From: DASPNH01 sp035626675
Lineage (GTDB): Bacteria > Desulfobacterota > Binatia > UBA1149 > CAITLU01
Direction of reading: 5' to 3'
DNA length: 64,000 nucleotides
Assembly: GCA_035626675.1 (NCBI GenBank)
Contig: DASPNH010000141.1
Span: 1-64,000 of the forward strand
A program made the translations under genes and the position numbers. The notes beneath the pieces were generated by a model. It was given only the letters and a program-made list of their open reading frames with translations. It was not told the origin of the DNA and ran no database searches. Positions 8,298 through 18,000 of this stretch are shown in pieces (the first letter of the stretch is position 1; each line of letters starts with the position of its first letter).

Positions 8298-11200
8298 GTG
8301 CCGGGCCCTACCGGTCCATCCAGCCTTGCTTCCCGCGTCCATGCCGCTGCGGTGCTTGCCGTGACGCTGGCGCAGCTGGCCGTCACGTTCTCGCTTCCTG
8401 CCTTCTCCGTTCCTGATGCTCACGCCGCTCTCGGCGACTGCGGTCAGCCTCTGACCGCCGGCAACAAGCCGACCGCTTCCGATGCTCTTTTCGTCCTTCG
8501 CAGCGCCGTGGGACAGTCCTCTTGCGACCTGTGTGTGTGCGACGTCAACGGCAACGGCAGCACCACGGCCAGCGACTCGCTGGCCGTGCTTCGCAGGGCG
8601 GTCAATCTGCCCGTCAACTTCAACTGCATCTCGTGCGAGGACTGCGGCAACGGCAGCGTCGACGAAGGCGAGCAGTGCGATCCGCCGGGCAAGCAAGGAT
8701 GCAACGACCTGTGCCAGCTTTGCGCGGGTGCGGCCGAGTCATGCAACGGGGTCGACGACGACTGCGACGAGCAGACCGACGAAGGCTTCGGCCAGCAGAC
8801 GTGCGGCATCGGGCCTTGCGAGGTGACCGTCGATCTTTGCGTGGCCGGCGTTCCCAATCCGTGCGTGCCGCTGCCGCCGCAGTCGGAGATCTGCGACAAC
8901 CAGATCGACGAGGACTGCGACGGCTCGGACTGCGCGGCCGTGCCGCTGGAGCTGGACGAGCCGGCGCTCGGCGTGACCAACGAGGCAACCGTCGACGTCA
9001 GCGGCATCGTCGACGAGGATGCCGCCAGCGTCAGCATCAACGGCGTGACCGCCGTGCTCGAAGGCGGCGGCCAGTTCCACGCCGAGGTCCCGCTGCGCAG
9101 CGGTCCCAACGCAATCGTGGCCGTGGCCGTGGACGAGGATGGAAACCAGGGCGTGGACTCCTTCGTGGTCACGCTCGACGAGATCGCGCCGAGCCTCGGC
9201 ATCACCTCGCCGCCGGACAATTTCGTCACCACCGATGCGGCCATCGCCGTCACCGGCTCCCTCAACGACATGGTGGGTGCGGCCTTCGGTGCCGACGTCA
9301 CCGTCAACGGCGTGACGGCGTCGGTGGAGAAGGGGAGCTTCGTGGCCGAGGGCGTGCCGGTGCTGATCGGCCAGAACACGATCACGGCCGTCGCGCGCGA
9401 TGCGGTCGGCAACCAGAAGTCGGCGTCGATTTCGGTCGAGCGCAGGTCGCCCACGGGAATCGCGATCAAGGTGCACTCGGGCGATGCTCAGGCCGGCATG
9501 GTGGGCCAGCAGCTCGCCCAGCCTCTGGTTGCCGAAGTGACCGATGACGGCGGCAATCCCCTTGCCGGGCGCCTGGTGACGTTCACGGTCGATCGCAACG
9601 ACGGCACCCTGACCGCCGGCGGCGTCGAGGGCGTGCGCACGCTGCAGCAGGTCACCGGCTCCGACGGCCGCGCCTCGGTGTCGCTGACCCTGGGAACGCG
9701 CGCCGGAGCGGGCAACAACGGCGTGCGTGCAAGCGCGCTCGGCGCTGCGGCCGATGCGCTGTTCTGCGCCAGCGGCTTTCCCAAGCTGCCGCACGCCATT
9801 CGCGCGGTGGCCGGCGAGAACCAGACCGGCGTGGTCGGCACGCCGCTGACCACGCCGCTCGAGGTCGTCGTCGTCGACGAGGACGGCAACCCTCTCGAAG
9901 ACGTGCCGGTGCTCTTCCAGGTGCTGGCCGGCGCCGGACACCTGGACGAGGACGGCCAGGTCGAAACGGCCACCGACGGCGAGGGCACCGCGCGCGCGGT
10001 GCTGACGCTCGGGCCCGGCACCGGACGGAACAACAACGTGGTCGAGGCCTACTTCCCCGGCATCGCCACCCTGCGCGCCAGCTTCGTGGCATCAGCCGTC
10101 ACCGGCGGCGATCCGGCACAGACCGCGCTTGCAGGCGTGGTGCTCGACGACACCAACACGCCCATTCCGATCACGACGGTGCGAGCCACGGCCCTGGATG
10201 GCGAGGGCGAGGTCGTGACCGAGACCGACGCGCAGGGACAGTTCCTGCTGCAGGGCGTGGGCGTCGGTCAGATCTTGGTCTTCATCGATCCGCGCACCTC
10301 GCCGCGCACCGAGAAGTTTCCGGCCCTCTCCTTGGAGACGGTGACGGTGGCGGGCAAGGTCAACACGCTTGCCAATGGTCCGGTGCGTCTGCCCGAAACG
10401 GTCAGCATCGGCCTGGTGGTCGGCGGCAATGCCGACGTGGTCGTGCCCATGCCGGGCGTGGCCGGAATGACTCTGACGGTCTTCGCCAACTCGGTGACCT
10501 TTCCCGACACCACCAAGATCGGACGCGTGGCGATCAATCAGGTGCATCTGGACAAGGTGCCGATGACGCCGCCGGGCGGGACGAGCTTTCTCGGACCCGC
10601 ATGGAGCATCCAGCCGCCGGGCGTCCTGTTCGATCCTCCGGCGCGCGTCAGCGTTCCCAACGGCGAAGGCCTGGCACCGGGATCGGTGGTCGACCTCTAC
10701 CAGTTCGATCACTCGGTGAACCGCTTCATCAACATCGGCCCGGCCACGGTCGAGGAGAGCGGCATGCGCATCGTTTCCAATCCGGGCTTCGGCGTGACGC
10801 GCTCGGGCTGGGGCGGCGCCACACGCACGCGGCCTCGCAACACCTGCGCGGCCAGCTGCGACGACGGCAACGAGTGCACGGCCGACAGCTGCGTGGACGG
10901 GCAGTGCTCGCACTCGCCGGCCGCCGACGGCGCCTCTTGCGGCGGATCGGGCGAGTGCTCGCAGTCGGTGTGCAGCGGCGGCGCGTGCGTGCAGCAGAGC
11001 GAGGAGCAGAGTTGCGACGACGGCGACCCCTGCACCACCGACGCGTGCAGCAACGGAAGCTGCACGCACGAGCCCAAGACCACCGGCATGCCGTGCGAGG
11101 ACGGCAACGAGTGCATCGACTCGTCGTGCAACAACGGCGTGTGCACGCCCAACGCCACGCAGGTCAACGGGACGCCGTGCAACGACGGCAACAACTGCAC

Positions 11201-12176
11201 GGTCAACGACAAGTGCATGTTCACCGTCTGCACCGGCACCCCCGTCACCTTCGACATCGAAGGAAAGGTGATGGGCGCCGATCACGCCGAGCGCCTGCCC
11301 GAATGCACGGTCTTCTTCACCGCCAGCATCGTCGAGACCAATTGCGTGGGCACGGTCAGCTTCGAGTGGGATTTCGGCGACGGCTTCAGCCGAGGCGGCG
11401 CCAACGTCACGCACGAATACGCGCGCGAGGGCAACTACAGCCCGATCGTCACGGCACGGTGCGGCTCGTGCGAGTCGGCGATGGATTCGGACCTGGTCAC
11501 CGTCGAGATCGGCCCGGGCCTGCGCATCGTCGTGGTCGAGCCGTTCGGCAAGATCGAGCTCGGATCGGACGCGAGGACGACCTACGAAGTGATGGCTCCG
11601 GGCGATCCTTTCGACAGCGTCGAGTTCCACGTCCGCAACAAGCTCGACGCCGACGTGGTCGAGATTCTCGGCCTGCCGACTTCGGCCGGACGCCATGACG
11701 TGGTCTGGTCGGACGCCAAATGGACGACCGCCTTCCCCGGCGCCTTCGCCAATCCCCTCGACGGTCCCTACAGCCTGGTGGTCAAGGGCAAGAAGGACGG
11801 CTGCGAGGTCGAGAAAATGGAGAGGCGCGATACGCATTTCGTCATCGAGGCCCTGGTCGAGGACGCGCCTCCTCCGGCGGCAGCGACGGCGCGCGTGGCG
11901 GGGCTGGAGGACATCCTGTCGGCGCTGAAGATCGTCCTGCGAACCAACGGCAGCGACGCGCTGACGCTGTCCGGGCCCGCAGCGATCACCGTCAGCGGCG
12001 TGCTCGACGATCTCAAGACCGTCCGCAGCGAGGCGCCGCAGCTCGACATGCTGGCCGACGGTCTCTACCAGGTGCAGCTGCGCGATCTGCGCGACGAGAT
12101 CGGCAACTTCACCGACGCCGACGGCAACCCGAACAACGGCATCCAGGAAGTCCAGTTCCTGGTGGAGCTCCGGTGA
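8298..12176 (+). CDS. Large secreted multidomain protein: dockerin-like, MopE-like, Ig-like, Cys-rich and PKD
   Basis: The frame encodes about 1292 residues. A GTG at 8298 sits 5 nt after AAAAGGAG and opens a good signal peptide; GTG 8259 and ATG 8262 are weaker alternatives. Visible in order: dockerin-like calcium loops (about 48-108, CDVNGNGSTTASDSLAVLRR), a MopE-like Cys/Asp repeat (CNGVDDDCDEQTDEGF), Ig-like segments (225-385), two invasin-type Big_1 domains (388-598), a carboxypeptidase-regulatory-like domain (610-700), a ZU5-like stretch, cysteine-rich CDDGN repeats (850-982), a PKD domain (FEWDFGDGF, 985-1072) and a unique C-terminus. It reads as an extracellular adhesive or structural protein. 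It opens a tight four-gene operon ending in a 3024-aa Ig-repeat protein. Confidence 0.88.
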   Translation: MPGPTGPSSLASRVHAAAVLAVTLAQLAVTFSLPAFSVPDAHAALGDCGQPLTAGNKPTASDALFVLRSAVGQSSCDLCVCDVNGNGSTTASDSLAVLRRAVNLPVNFNCISCEDCGNGSVDEGEQCDPPGKQGCNDLCQLCAGAAESCNGVDDDCDEQTDEGFGQQTCGIGPCEVTVDLCVAGVPNPCVPLPPQSEICDNQIDEDCDGSDCAAVPLELDEPALGVTNEATVDVSGIVDEDAASVSINGVTAVLEGGGQFHAEVPLRSGPNAIVAVAVDEDGNQGVDSFVVTLDEIAPSLGITSPPDNFVTTDAAIAVTGSLNDMVGAAFGADVTVNGVTASVEKGSFVAEGVPVLIGQNTITAVARDAVGNQKSASISVERRSPTGIAIKVHSGDAQAGMVGQQLAQPLVAEVTDDGGNPLAGRLVTFTVDRNDGTLTAGGVEGVRTLQQVTGSDGRASVSLTLGTRAGAGNNGVRASALGAAADALFCASGFPKLPHAIRAVAGENQTGVVGTPLTTPLEVVVVDEDGNPLEDVPVLFQVLAGAGHLDEDGQVETATDGEGTARAVLTLGPGTGRNNNVVEAYFPGIATLRASFVASAVTGGDPAQTALAGVVLDDTNTPIPITTVRATALDGEGEVVTETDAQGQFLLQGVGVGQILVFIDPRTSPRTEKFPALSLETVTVAGKVNTLANGPVRLPETVSIGLVVGGNADVVVPMPGVAGMTLTVFANSVTFPDTTKIGRVAINQVHLDKVPMTPPGGTSFLGPAWSIQPPGVLFDPPARVSVPNGEGLAPGSVVDLYQFDHSVNRFINIGPATVEESGMRIVSNPGFGVTRSGWGGATRTRPRNTCAASCDDGNECTADSCVDGQCSHSPAADGASCGGSGECSQSVCSGGACVQQSEEQSCDDGDPCTTDACSNGSCTHEPKTTGMPCEDGNECIDSSCNNGVCTPNATQVNGTPCNDGNNCTVNDKCMFTVCTGTPVTFDIEGKVMGADHAERLPECTVFFTASIVETNCVGTVSFEWDFGDGFSRGGANVTHEYAREGNYSPIVTARCGSCESAMDSDLVTVEIGPGLRIVVVEPFGKIELGSDARTTYEVMAPGDPFDSVEFHVRNKLDADVVEILGLPTSAGRHDVVWSDAKWTTAFPGAFANPLDGPYSLVVKGKKDGCEVEKMERRDTHFVIEALVEDAPPPAAATARVAGLEDILSALKIVLRTNGSDALTLSGPAAITVSGVLDDLKTVRSEAPQLDMLADGLYQVQLRDLRDEIGNFTDADGNPNNGIQEVQFLVELR

Positions 12177-12178
12177 CG

Positions 12179-13213
12179 ATGCGCGCTCTACGAAGGGTCG
12201 TTGCCGTCGCGGCCGCCTGCGCCGTGCTGCTTTGCGCCTCGGTGGCGCCGGCAACGTTCACGCGCACCGAGGAGGACGACCTGCTGCTGCTGCTGCGCAC
12301 CGAGCAGGTGGCCGAGGGCCGCGCCGGCTTCGAGCGTCTGTTCGACTCGCGCATCGACAAGGCTCGGACGGCACTGCGCCAGCACGAAGGAACCGATGCG
12401 ATCGAAGCGGCCTCGGCCTGGGTCGTGGTGGCCGCGCGCGCGCTCGAGATCTGGCAGGCCGGCGAGATGTCACGCCTGCAGTCGGGCGCCGGCGTTCCCG
12501 AGGAAGTCTATGCCTCGGTGCTCGCACGCGCCGAGACGCTGCACGCGCTGACCGCGCAGCTGCGGCAGTCGGGCGATGCACGCGGGGCGCCGCGCGCCAA
12601 CGACGATGGCACGCTGACCAGCCTGCAGCAGAGTCAGATCAAGACGCACGAGGCATTGCTCGATGCGGTGGCGTTCACGCGTTCGCGCGTGCCCGAGACC
12701 GAGCGCGCCAGGCTCCTGTCGATGGCGCGCGGCCTGGGCGCGGCGCCTCCGAGCATCGACGCCTTCGATGCCGCCCATCCCGATGCGGCCCGCTATCTCC
12801 AGGTGGCTCCGGCCGAGCCGCCCGGGAACAGGACGCCCCGGCGCGAGCGCGTGCGTGCGGCCGAGGAGCTGGCGCCCGCGGTGCGCCCGCTGGTGGAGAG
12901 CTACTACCAGGCACTGTTCGCAGGCAGTCGGGCCGAGCTCGAGACCGTGCTGGCGCCGCAGCACGAGCTCGGCGCGCTTCTGGACGCAGTGATCGCCGCG
13001 CATCAGGGACGGCAGCTTCGCGGGCTCGGCCGCATCGACGTACGCCGCATCGGCGAGGCGGAGCTCGAGGTCACCGTCGACGGCATCGAGGTCGTCGAGG
13101 GCAACGGCAGTGCGGCCAGCCTGCGCGACACGCTGGTGGTGGCGCGACAGGACGACGGCAGCTACCGCGTGGCATTCCCCGGCTCGGCGGCCGAGAGGAG
13201 CGCTCGGCCATGA
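12179..13213 (+). CDS. Exported protein with possible NTF2-like C-terminal domain
   Basis: The frame encodes 344 residues from ATG 12179, three bases after the upstream TGA. A GTG at 12173 overlapping that stop lies 5 nt after GGAG and is an equally plausible coupled start. Residues 1-25 are a signal peptide (MRALRRVVAVAAACAVLLCA). The middle is helical and charged. The last 110 residues (VESYYQALFAGSRAELE onward, with alternating strands ending DGSYRVAFPG) look like an NTF2-type cone fold, a judgement from pattern alone. Its stop overlaps the next start (ATGA). Its co-translation with two giant secreted proteins and a peptidase suggests a periplasmic accessory role. Confidence 0.8.
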   Translation: MRALRRVVAVAAACAVLLCASVAPATFTRTEEDDLLLLLRTEQVAEGRAGFERLFDSRIDKARTALRQHEGTDAIEAASAWVVVAARALEIWQAGEMSRLQSGAGVPEEVYASVLARAETLHALTAQLRQSGDARGAPRANDDGTLTSLQQSQIKTHEALLDAVAFTRSRVPETERARLLSMARGLGAAPPSIDAFDAAHPDAARYLQVAPAEPPGNRTPRRERVRAAEELAPAVRPLVESYYQALFAGSRAELETVLAPQHELGALLDAVIAAHQGRQLRGLGRIDVRRIGEAELEVTVDGIEVVEGNGSAASLRDTLVVARQDDGSYRVAFPGSAAERSARP

Positions 13214-15021
13214 GCGCGATGCGAAGGGGGATGCTCGTGGCGGCGATCGCAGCCGTCGTGGCGGGCAGCGCGATCGGTGCCGATGCGGCCTTCAGCGTCT
13301 CGGGCTCCATCATCGATGGTGCCGGCGTTGCCGTGCCCGGCATCCGCGTGCGTGTTTTCGACGACGACGTCGGAGCCGACACGCTCCTGCAGACCACCTA
13401 CAGCGATCCGACGGGGGCCTTCCGTGCCGACGTCACCACCACCGACTTCGGGGTGGGCGAGTCACTGCCGGACGTCTACGTTCTGGTCGACTGGTACTTC
13501 CAGCTGCTGCCGGCCAACACGTTCAACGGCCATCACCTGTACCTGGTCGAGCGCGAAGCGACGATGAATCCCTTCGACGCCGTCACCCGCTGCCTGCACA
13601 ACGACCACGATCCGGCGGGCAACATCGGCTGCGGGCAGGTGCAGATGATCGACTCGCTCGATCCGAACGCGGCCAGCATCGCCAACCTGACCAGGCTCAT
13701 CAATCAGGGCTTCAACTACTACGCCGACCGCAAGGGGACCGTTCCCTGGAGCGTCGACTACGACGTCCCGATCTACATCGAGACGCGCACCGCCATCGGC
13801 ACCAGCGGCACGGGTTCGTACTTCCTTCCGGCCTACGACGTGTTCCCCGCTTCCATTCATCTGGTGGATCGCGACATCGACGGTGCGACCGTCGGCGGAG
13901 TGCGCGGCTACCAGTCGGACATCTACCACGAAGTCTCGCACATGGTGCACTGGTACCTGAACGGGATGAGCTTCTCGCCCGACGGCGTCGTCAACCGCGC
14001 CCACAACATCAACAGCGAGAAGAGCCCGCGCTTCGCGTTCAAGGAAGGGTGGGCCGACTACGTCTCCGATCGCACCGATGCGCTGCCCGGACACTCGATG
14101 GACATGAAGCTTGCCGCGCCCATCCAGGACCAGCTGTTCACGAATTGGAGAGGCGGCTCGGCCCTGGACGTGGACGGAACGGCTGAATCGAGGATGGGCG
14201 CCACCGGGCGCGAGAACGGCACCTTCGAGAACGGCGAGGAGGTCGAGGGCGCGATCTCCGGCTTCTTCTACGACGTGCACCGCGATCCGCTGTTCGGCTC
14301 CACGCAGAACTTCCAGATGCTGTTCGCGGCCCTGGTCGCCGAGACACCCGACGACATGCTCGAGATGATGAACAGGCTGGCCACCACCAGCGGCAATGGC
14401 ACCGCCGCGACCAGGAAGCTGTTCGAGCACGGGCAGCGGCACGGACTTTTCTGGACGCGCGCTCGCTTCCCGCTCTCCCCGTTCGACGAGTCGGCGCCGC
14501 CGAACGACGCGGACCTGGCCACGCCCGGCAACCGAAAGGACATTCGCGGCTACGTTTTCCTGCGCGGCGTGGTCAGCACGCGCATAGAGGCCAGCCCGGC
14601 CGTCACCCTGGGCGTGGCGGCCACCATTGCGGGCAGCAAGGCCAGGATCGGCTACGCGCCGGCCCAGAACGGCCTGGGCATGCCGGTCTCGACGTTCACC
14701 TCGTTCACGCCGCAGGTCAATTTCAGTGGACCTTTCGCCACCGTCGACATGGACACGCGCACGTTCACGCCCTCGGGCGGCGACGGCGACTGGGACCTGC
14801 TGGCCCTTTCCGAGAACACCTTCGGCTTCGAGGACGATTTCCGTCCGAGCTGGTCCGGCGACGCCAAGCCGATCGTGGACTCCGACGAGAAGTACCTGAA
14901 GACCCAGGGAGCGTGGTTCGACAAGGACCGCGACCACGCCACTTTCACCGTCGAGCAGGGCAAGGTCGTCGTCGACAACACCGCGCCGATCGTCGACCCC
15001 GCCAGCCTGAAGCCGCAGTAG
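13210..15021 (+). CDS. Secreted zinc metallopeptidase (HEXXH) with N-terminal carboxypeptidase-regulatory-like domain
   Basis: The frame encodes 603 residues from ATG 13210, which overlaps the previous stop as ATGA. A signal peptide (MSAMRRGMLVAAIAAVVAGS) is followed by a carboxypeptidase-regulatory-like beta domain (about 28-105). The catalytic part holds HEVSH at residues 240-244 and EGWADY starting at E279, the HEXXH plus downstream-Glu arrangement of gluzincin-type zinc peptidases. A C-terminal beta-rich region (about 440-603) follows. I do not recognise the exact peptidase family. The gene lies 8 nt before the 3024-aa protein gene, so a surface neighbour may be its substrate (inference). 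Confidence 0.85.
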   Translation: MSAMRRGMLVAAIAAVVAGSAIGADAAFSVSGSIIDGAGVAVPGIRVRVFDDDVGADTLLQTTYSDPTGAFRADVTTTDFGVGESLPDVYVLVDWYFQLLPANTFNGHHLYLVEREATMNPFDAVTRCLHNDHDPAGNIGCGQVQMIDSLDPNAASIANLTRLINQGFNYYADRKGTVPWSVDYDVPIYIETRTAIGTSGTGSYFLPAYDVFPASIHLVDRDIDGATVGGVRGYQSDIYHEVSHMVHWYLNGMSFSPDGVVNRAHNINSEKSPRFAFKEGWADYVSDRTDALPGHSMDMKLAAPIQDQLFTNWRGGSALDVDGTAESRMGATGRENGTFENGEEVEGAISGFFYDVHRDPLFGSTQNFQMLFAALVAETPDDMLEMMNRLATTSGNGTAATRKLFEHGQRHGLFWTRARFPLSPFDESAPPNDADLATPGNRKDIRGYVFLRGVVSTRIEASPAVTLGVAATIAGSKARIGYAPAQNGLGMPVSTFTSFTPQVNFSGPFATVDMDTRTFTPSGGDGDWDLLALSENTFGFEDDFRPSWSGDAKPIVDSDEKYLKTQGAWFDKDRDHATFTVEQGKVVVDNTAPIVDPASLKPQ

Positions 15022-15029
15022 GCGAAACG

Positions 15030-18000
15030 ATGAAACATCGACGCCGAAAAGCTCATCTCCGTCCACGCACCGCCCTGGCGGCGGCTGCCGTGGCGCTCGG
15101 CCTGGCGGGCGGCGGCATCGCCCGTGCCGAATTCGTGCTGGACGAGACCTGCACCGCCAAGATCCTGACCCGCAACGTCGCCGTCAACGCCGACGGCACC
15201 TTCGCGATCCCGAACATTCCGCTGCCCGCCGGGCCGTTCCGCGTCCGCGTCATCTGCCTGCGCGAGGAAGGCACCATGTACGGGCAAGGGCCGTTCGTCA
15301 CCGGCGTGCCGGACGGCTCCACCGATGTCGGACCGATCGAGACCGCCGACATCGATCCCATCCCGGTCATCATGCAGGTCACCAGCTCGGCCGCCGCGCT
15401 GAACGCGCTCACACCGACCTCGCAGCTGACGGTCAACGGCGTGCTCGTCGACGATTCCCTGGTCAACCTCACTTCGTCGTCCACGGGAACCTTCTACACC
15501 TCGTCCAATCCGGCCGTCGCCACGGTCAGCCCCGACGGCCTGGTCAGCGCGGTCTCCAGCGGCAACGTGCTGATCTCGGTGACCAACGAGGGCCTGGTGG
15601 GCTCGGTGACGCTGCCGGTCACGTTCGGCAGCGACGGCGACGACGACGGAATTCCCGACGACTACGAGGCCGCCAATTCGCTGAACCCGGGCGGCCGCAA
15701 TCTGGCACTCGACCCGGGCGCGGCTGCCAATGCGAGCAGCAACGCGGGCTCGGCCGGGCTTGCCATCGATGGCGAGGCGCTGACTTCGTGGTTCACGGCC
15801 TCGGGCAACGCGGCCAACCAGGGACAATCGCCGTTCATCGAGGTCACCCTGCCCACCTCGGCCGGCATCGTACAGGTCGGCGTTGCCGGCAACCGTACCA
15901 TTGCCGACGGCCGCGACGTCCTGCAGGGCCGCTTCGAGGCGTTCAACGCCGGCAACGTCAAGATCTTCGACAGCGGCATCCGTGTGCTGCCCGCTCCGCG
16001 GCGCGACCTGCGCGTCCCGGCGGCGACCGAGAACGTCCGGCGCGTGCGCTTCACGCACACGTCCGACGAAAGCCTGACGCCCGGTCTGGCCGAGCTCGAG
16101 GTGATCGGCGCCGGAGGCGGTCCGGGCCTGAATCCCGAGCTCGCCGCCGACGCCGCGCAGGACTTCGACTTCGACGGCCTGACCAACCTGCAGGAGTTCG
16201 AGGCGGGCACCAGCGTCTTCCTGAGCGACACCGACGGTGACGGCCTCTCCGACGGCGACGAGGTCGTGCTCGGCTCGCAGCCGCTCCTGGCCGATACCGA
16301 TGCCGACGGACTCATCGATGGCGAGGAGCGCAGCCGCACCAGCAACAGCGACGGCAACGGACCGATCAACCTGCTCGACCCCGACAGCGACAACGATGGC
16401 GTCCTCGACGGCGCCGAAGTCGCTCTCGGCCTGAGCCCTACCGCCGTCGACTCCGACGGCGACGGGCTCCCCGACGGCAGCGAGGACAGCGACGGCGACG
16501 GTCTGATCAATCTCGAAGAGATCGAGGAGGGCACCGATCCCACCGACCCCGACAGCGACGACGACGGCCTGACCGACGGAGAAGAGATCCTGCCGGGCAG
16601 CGACGGCACCACCAGCGACCCGCGCGACAACGACAGCGACGACGACGGCATGTCGGACTTCTACGAATCCACCTTCGGTCTGGACCCGAACGACGCGACC
16701 GATGCCGGCGAGGACAGCGACGGCGACGGACTCGACAACAGAGAGGAAGCCGGCGCACAGACCGATCCCTTCGATCCCGACCAGACGCCACCGGCCGTGG
16801 AGCTGACCATTCCTGCCGACGGCGCCAGTGCGGTCGTGCGCAACAGCGCGGTGCTGGTGCGCTTCACCGAGGCGATGCGTTCCAGCAGCCTGAATGCGCA
16901 GACGCTGGTTCTGGACTGCGGATCGGGACCGGTGGCGGCGCTCGTCAGGGTTTCCGAGGACGGACTGTGGGCAAGCGTTCGTCCGACCGGGCAGCTTGCC
17001 GCGTCCACGCCATGCGAGCTGACGGTCGACGGCGCGCGCGATCGCACGGGCAACCTGCTCGAGGACGCGTTCAGCGCCAGCTTCGTCACCGGGGCCACCA
17101 CCGACGCCGTCAAGCCGAAGGCGCTGGACGTCGAGCCCGAGACGAGCAACGTGCCCCTGGATGCAGTCGTGACCTTCCTGTTCGACGAGCCCATCGATCC
17201 GACCTCGCTCGACACCAGCAGCTTCCGCGTTCGCAACAATACCCTGCTGACGCTGGTTCCGGCGGTGCGCTCGGTCGATGCCAGCGCGCGAGTGGCGTTC
17301 TACGTGCCGAGCTCTCCGATGGCCGTCGGCACCAGCCACAACACCGAAGTGCTCAGCGGCATCGTCGACGTCGCCGGCAATGTCCTGTTCTCGAATTTCA
17401 GCGGCTCCTTCACCACCGGCTTCGACGTCGACGACGAGCCGCCGACGGTGGCCGCGACCAATCCCGGCGACTCGGCCGCGGGCGTGCCTACCAACGCGGT
17501 CATCGACGTGCGTTTCAGCGAGGCGGTGGAAGCCCTCGAAGCGCGCAGCGGCGTGCGGCTGAAGGTCGGGTCGTCGCCGGTGGCCGGGACGGTCAGCCTG
17601 CGCGATGCCAATCGCGTCGTGCGTCTGACGCCGAGCGCGCCCATGGCGGCATCGACGCTGCACACCATCGAGGTCGTGCCCGCCAACATCTCCGACCTGG
17701 CGGGCAACGCCCTGCAGGCGCCGGTCTCGGCCACCTTCACCACCGGCGCGGCAAGCGAAACGGTGCGGCCCTCGGTCGCTTCGGTCAGCCCGGCTCCGGG
17801 CAGCAACGACGTGCCTGCGGACGTCGTCGTGACCGCGCGCTTCTCCGAGCGCATCAATCCGATCTCGCTCAGCAACACCGTCGGGCTGCGCGACGACCGC
17901 ACCAACCGGTTCGCACCTGCCGACGTGACGCTCGACGAGACCGCAACGGTGCTGACGCTGACGCCGCTGGCCCCGCTGGAGGCGGCAACTTCACACTCCT

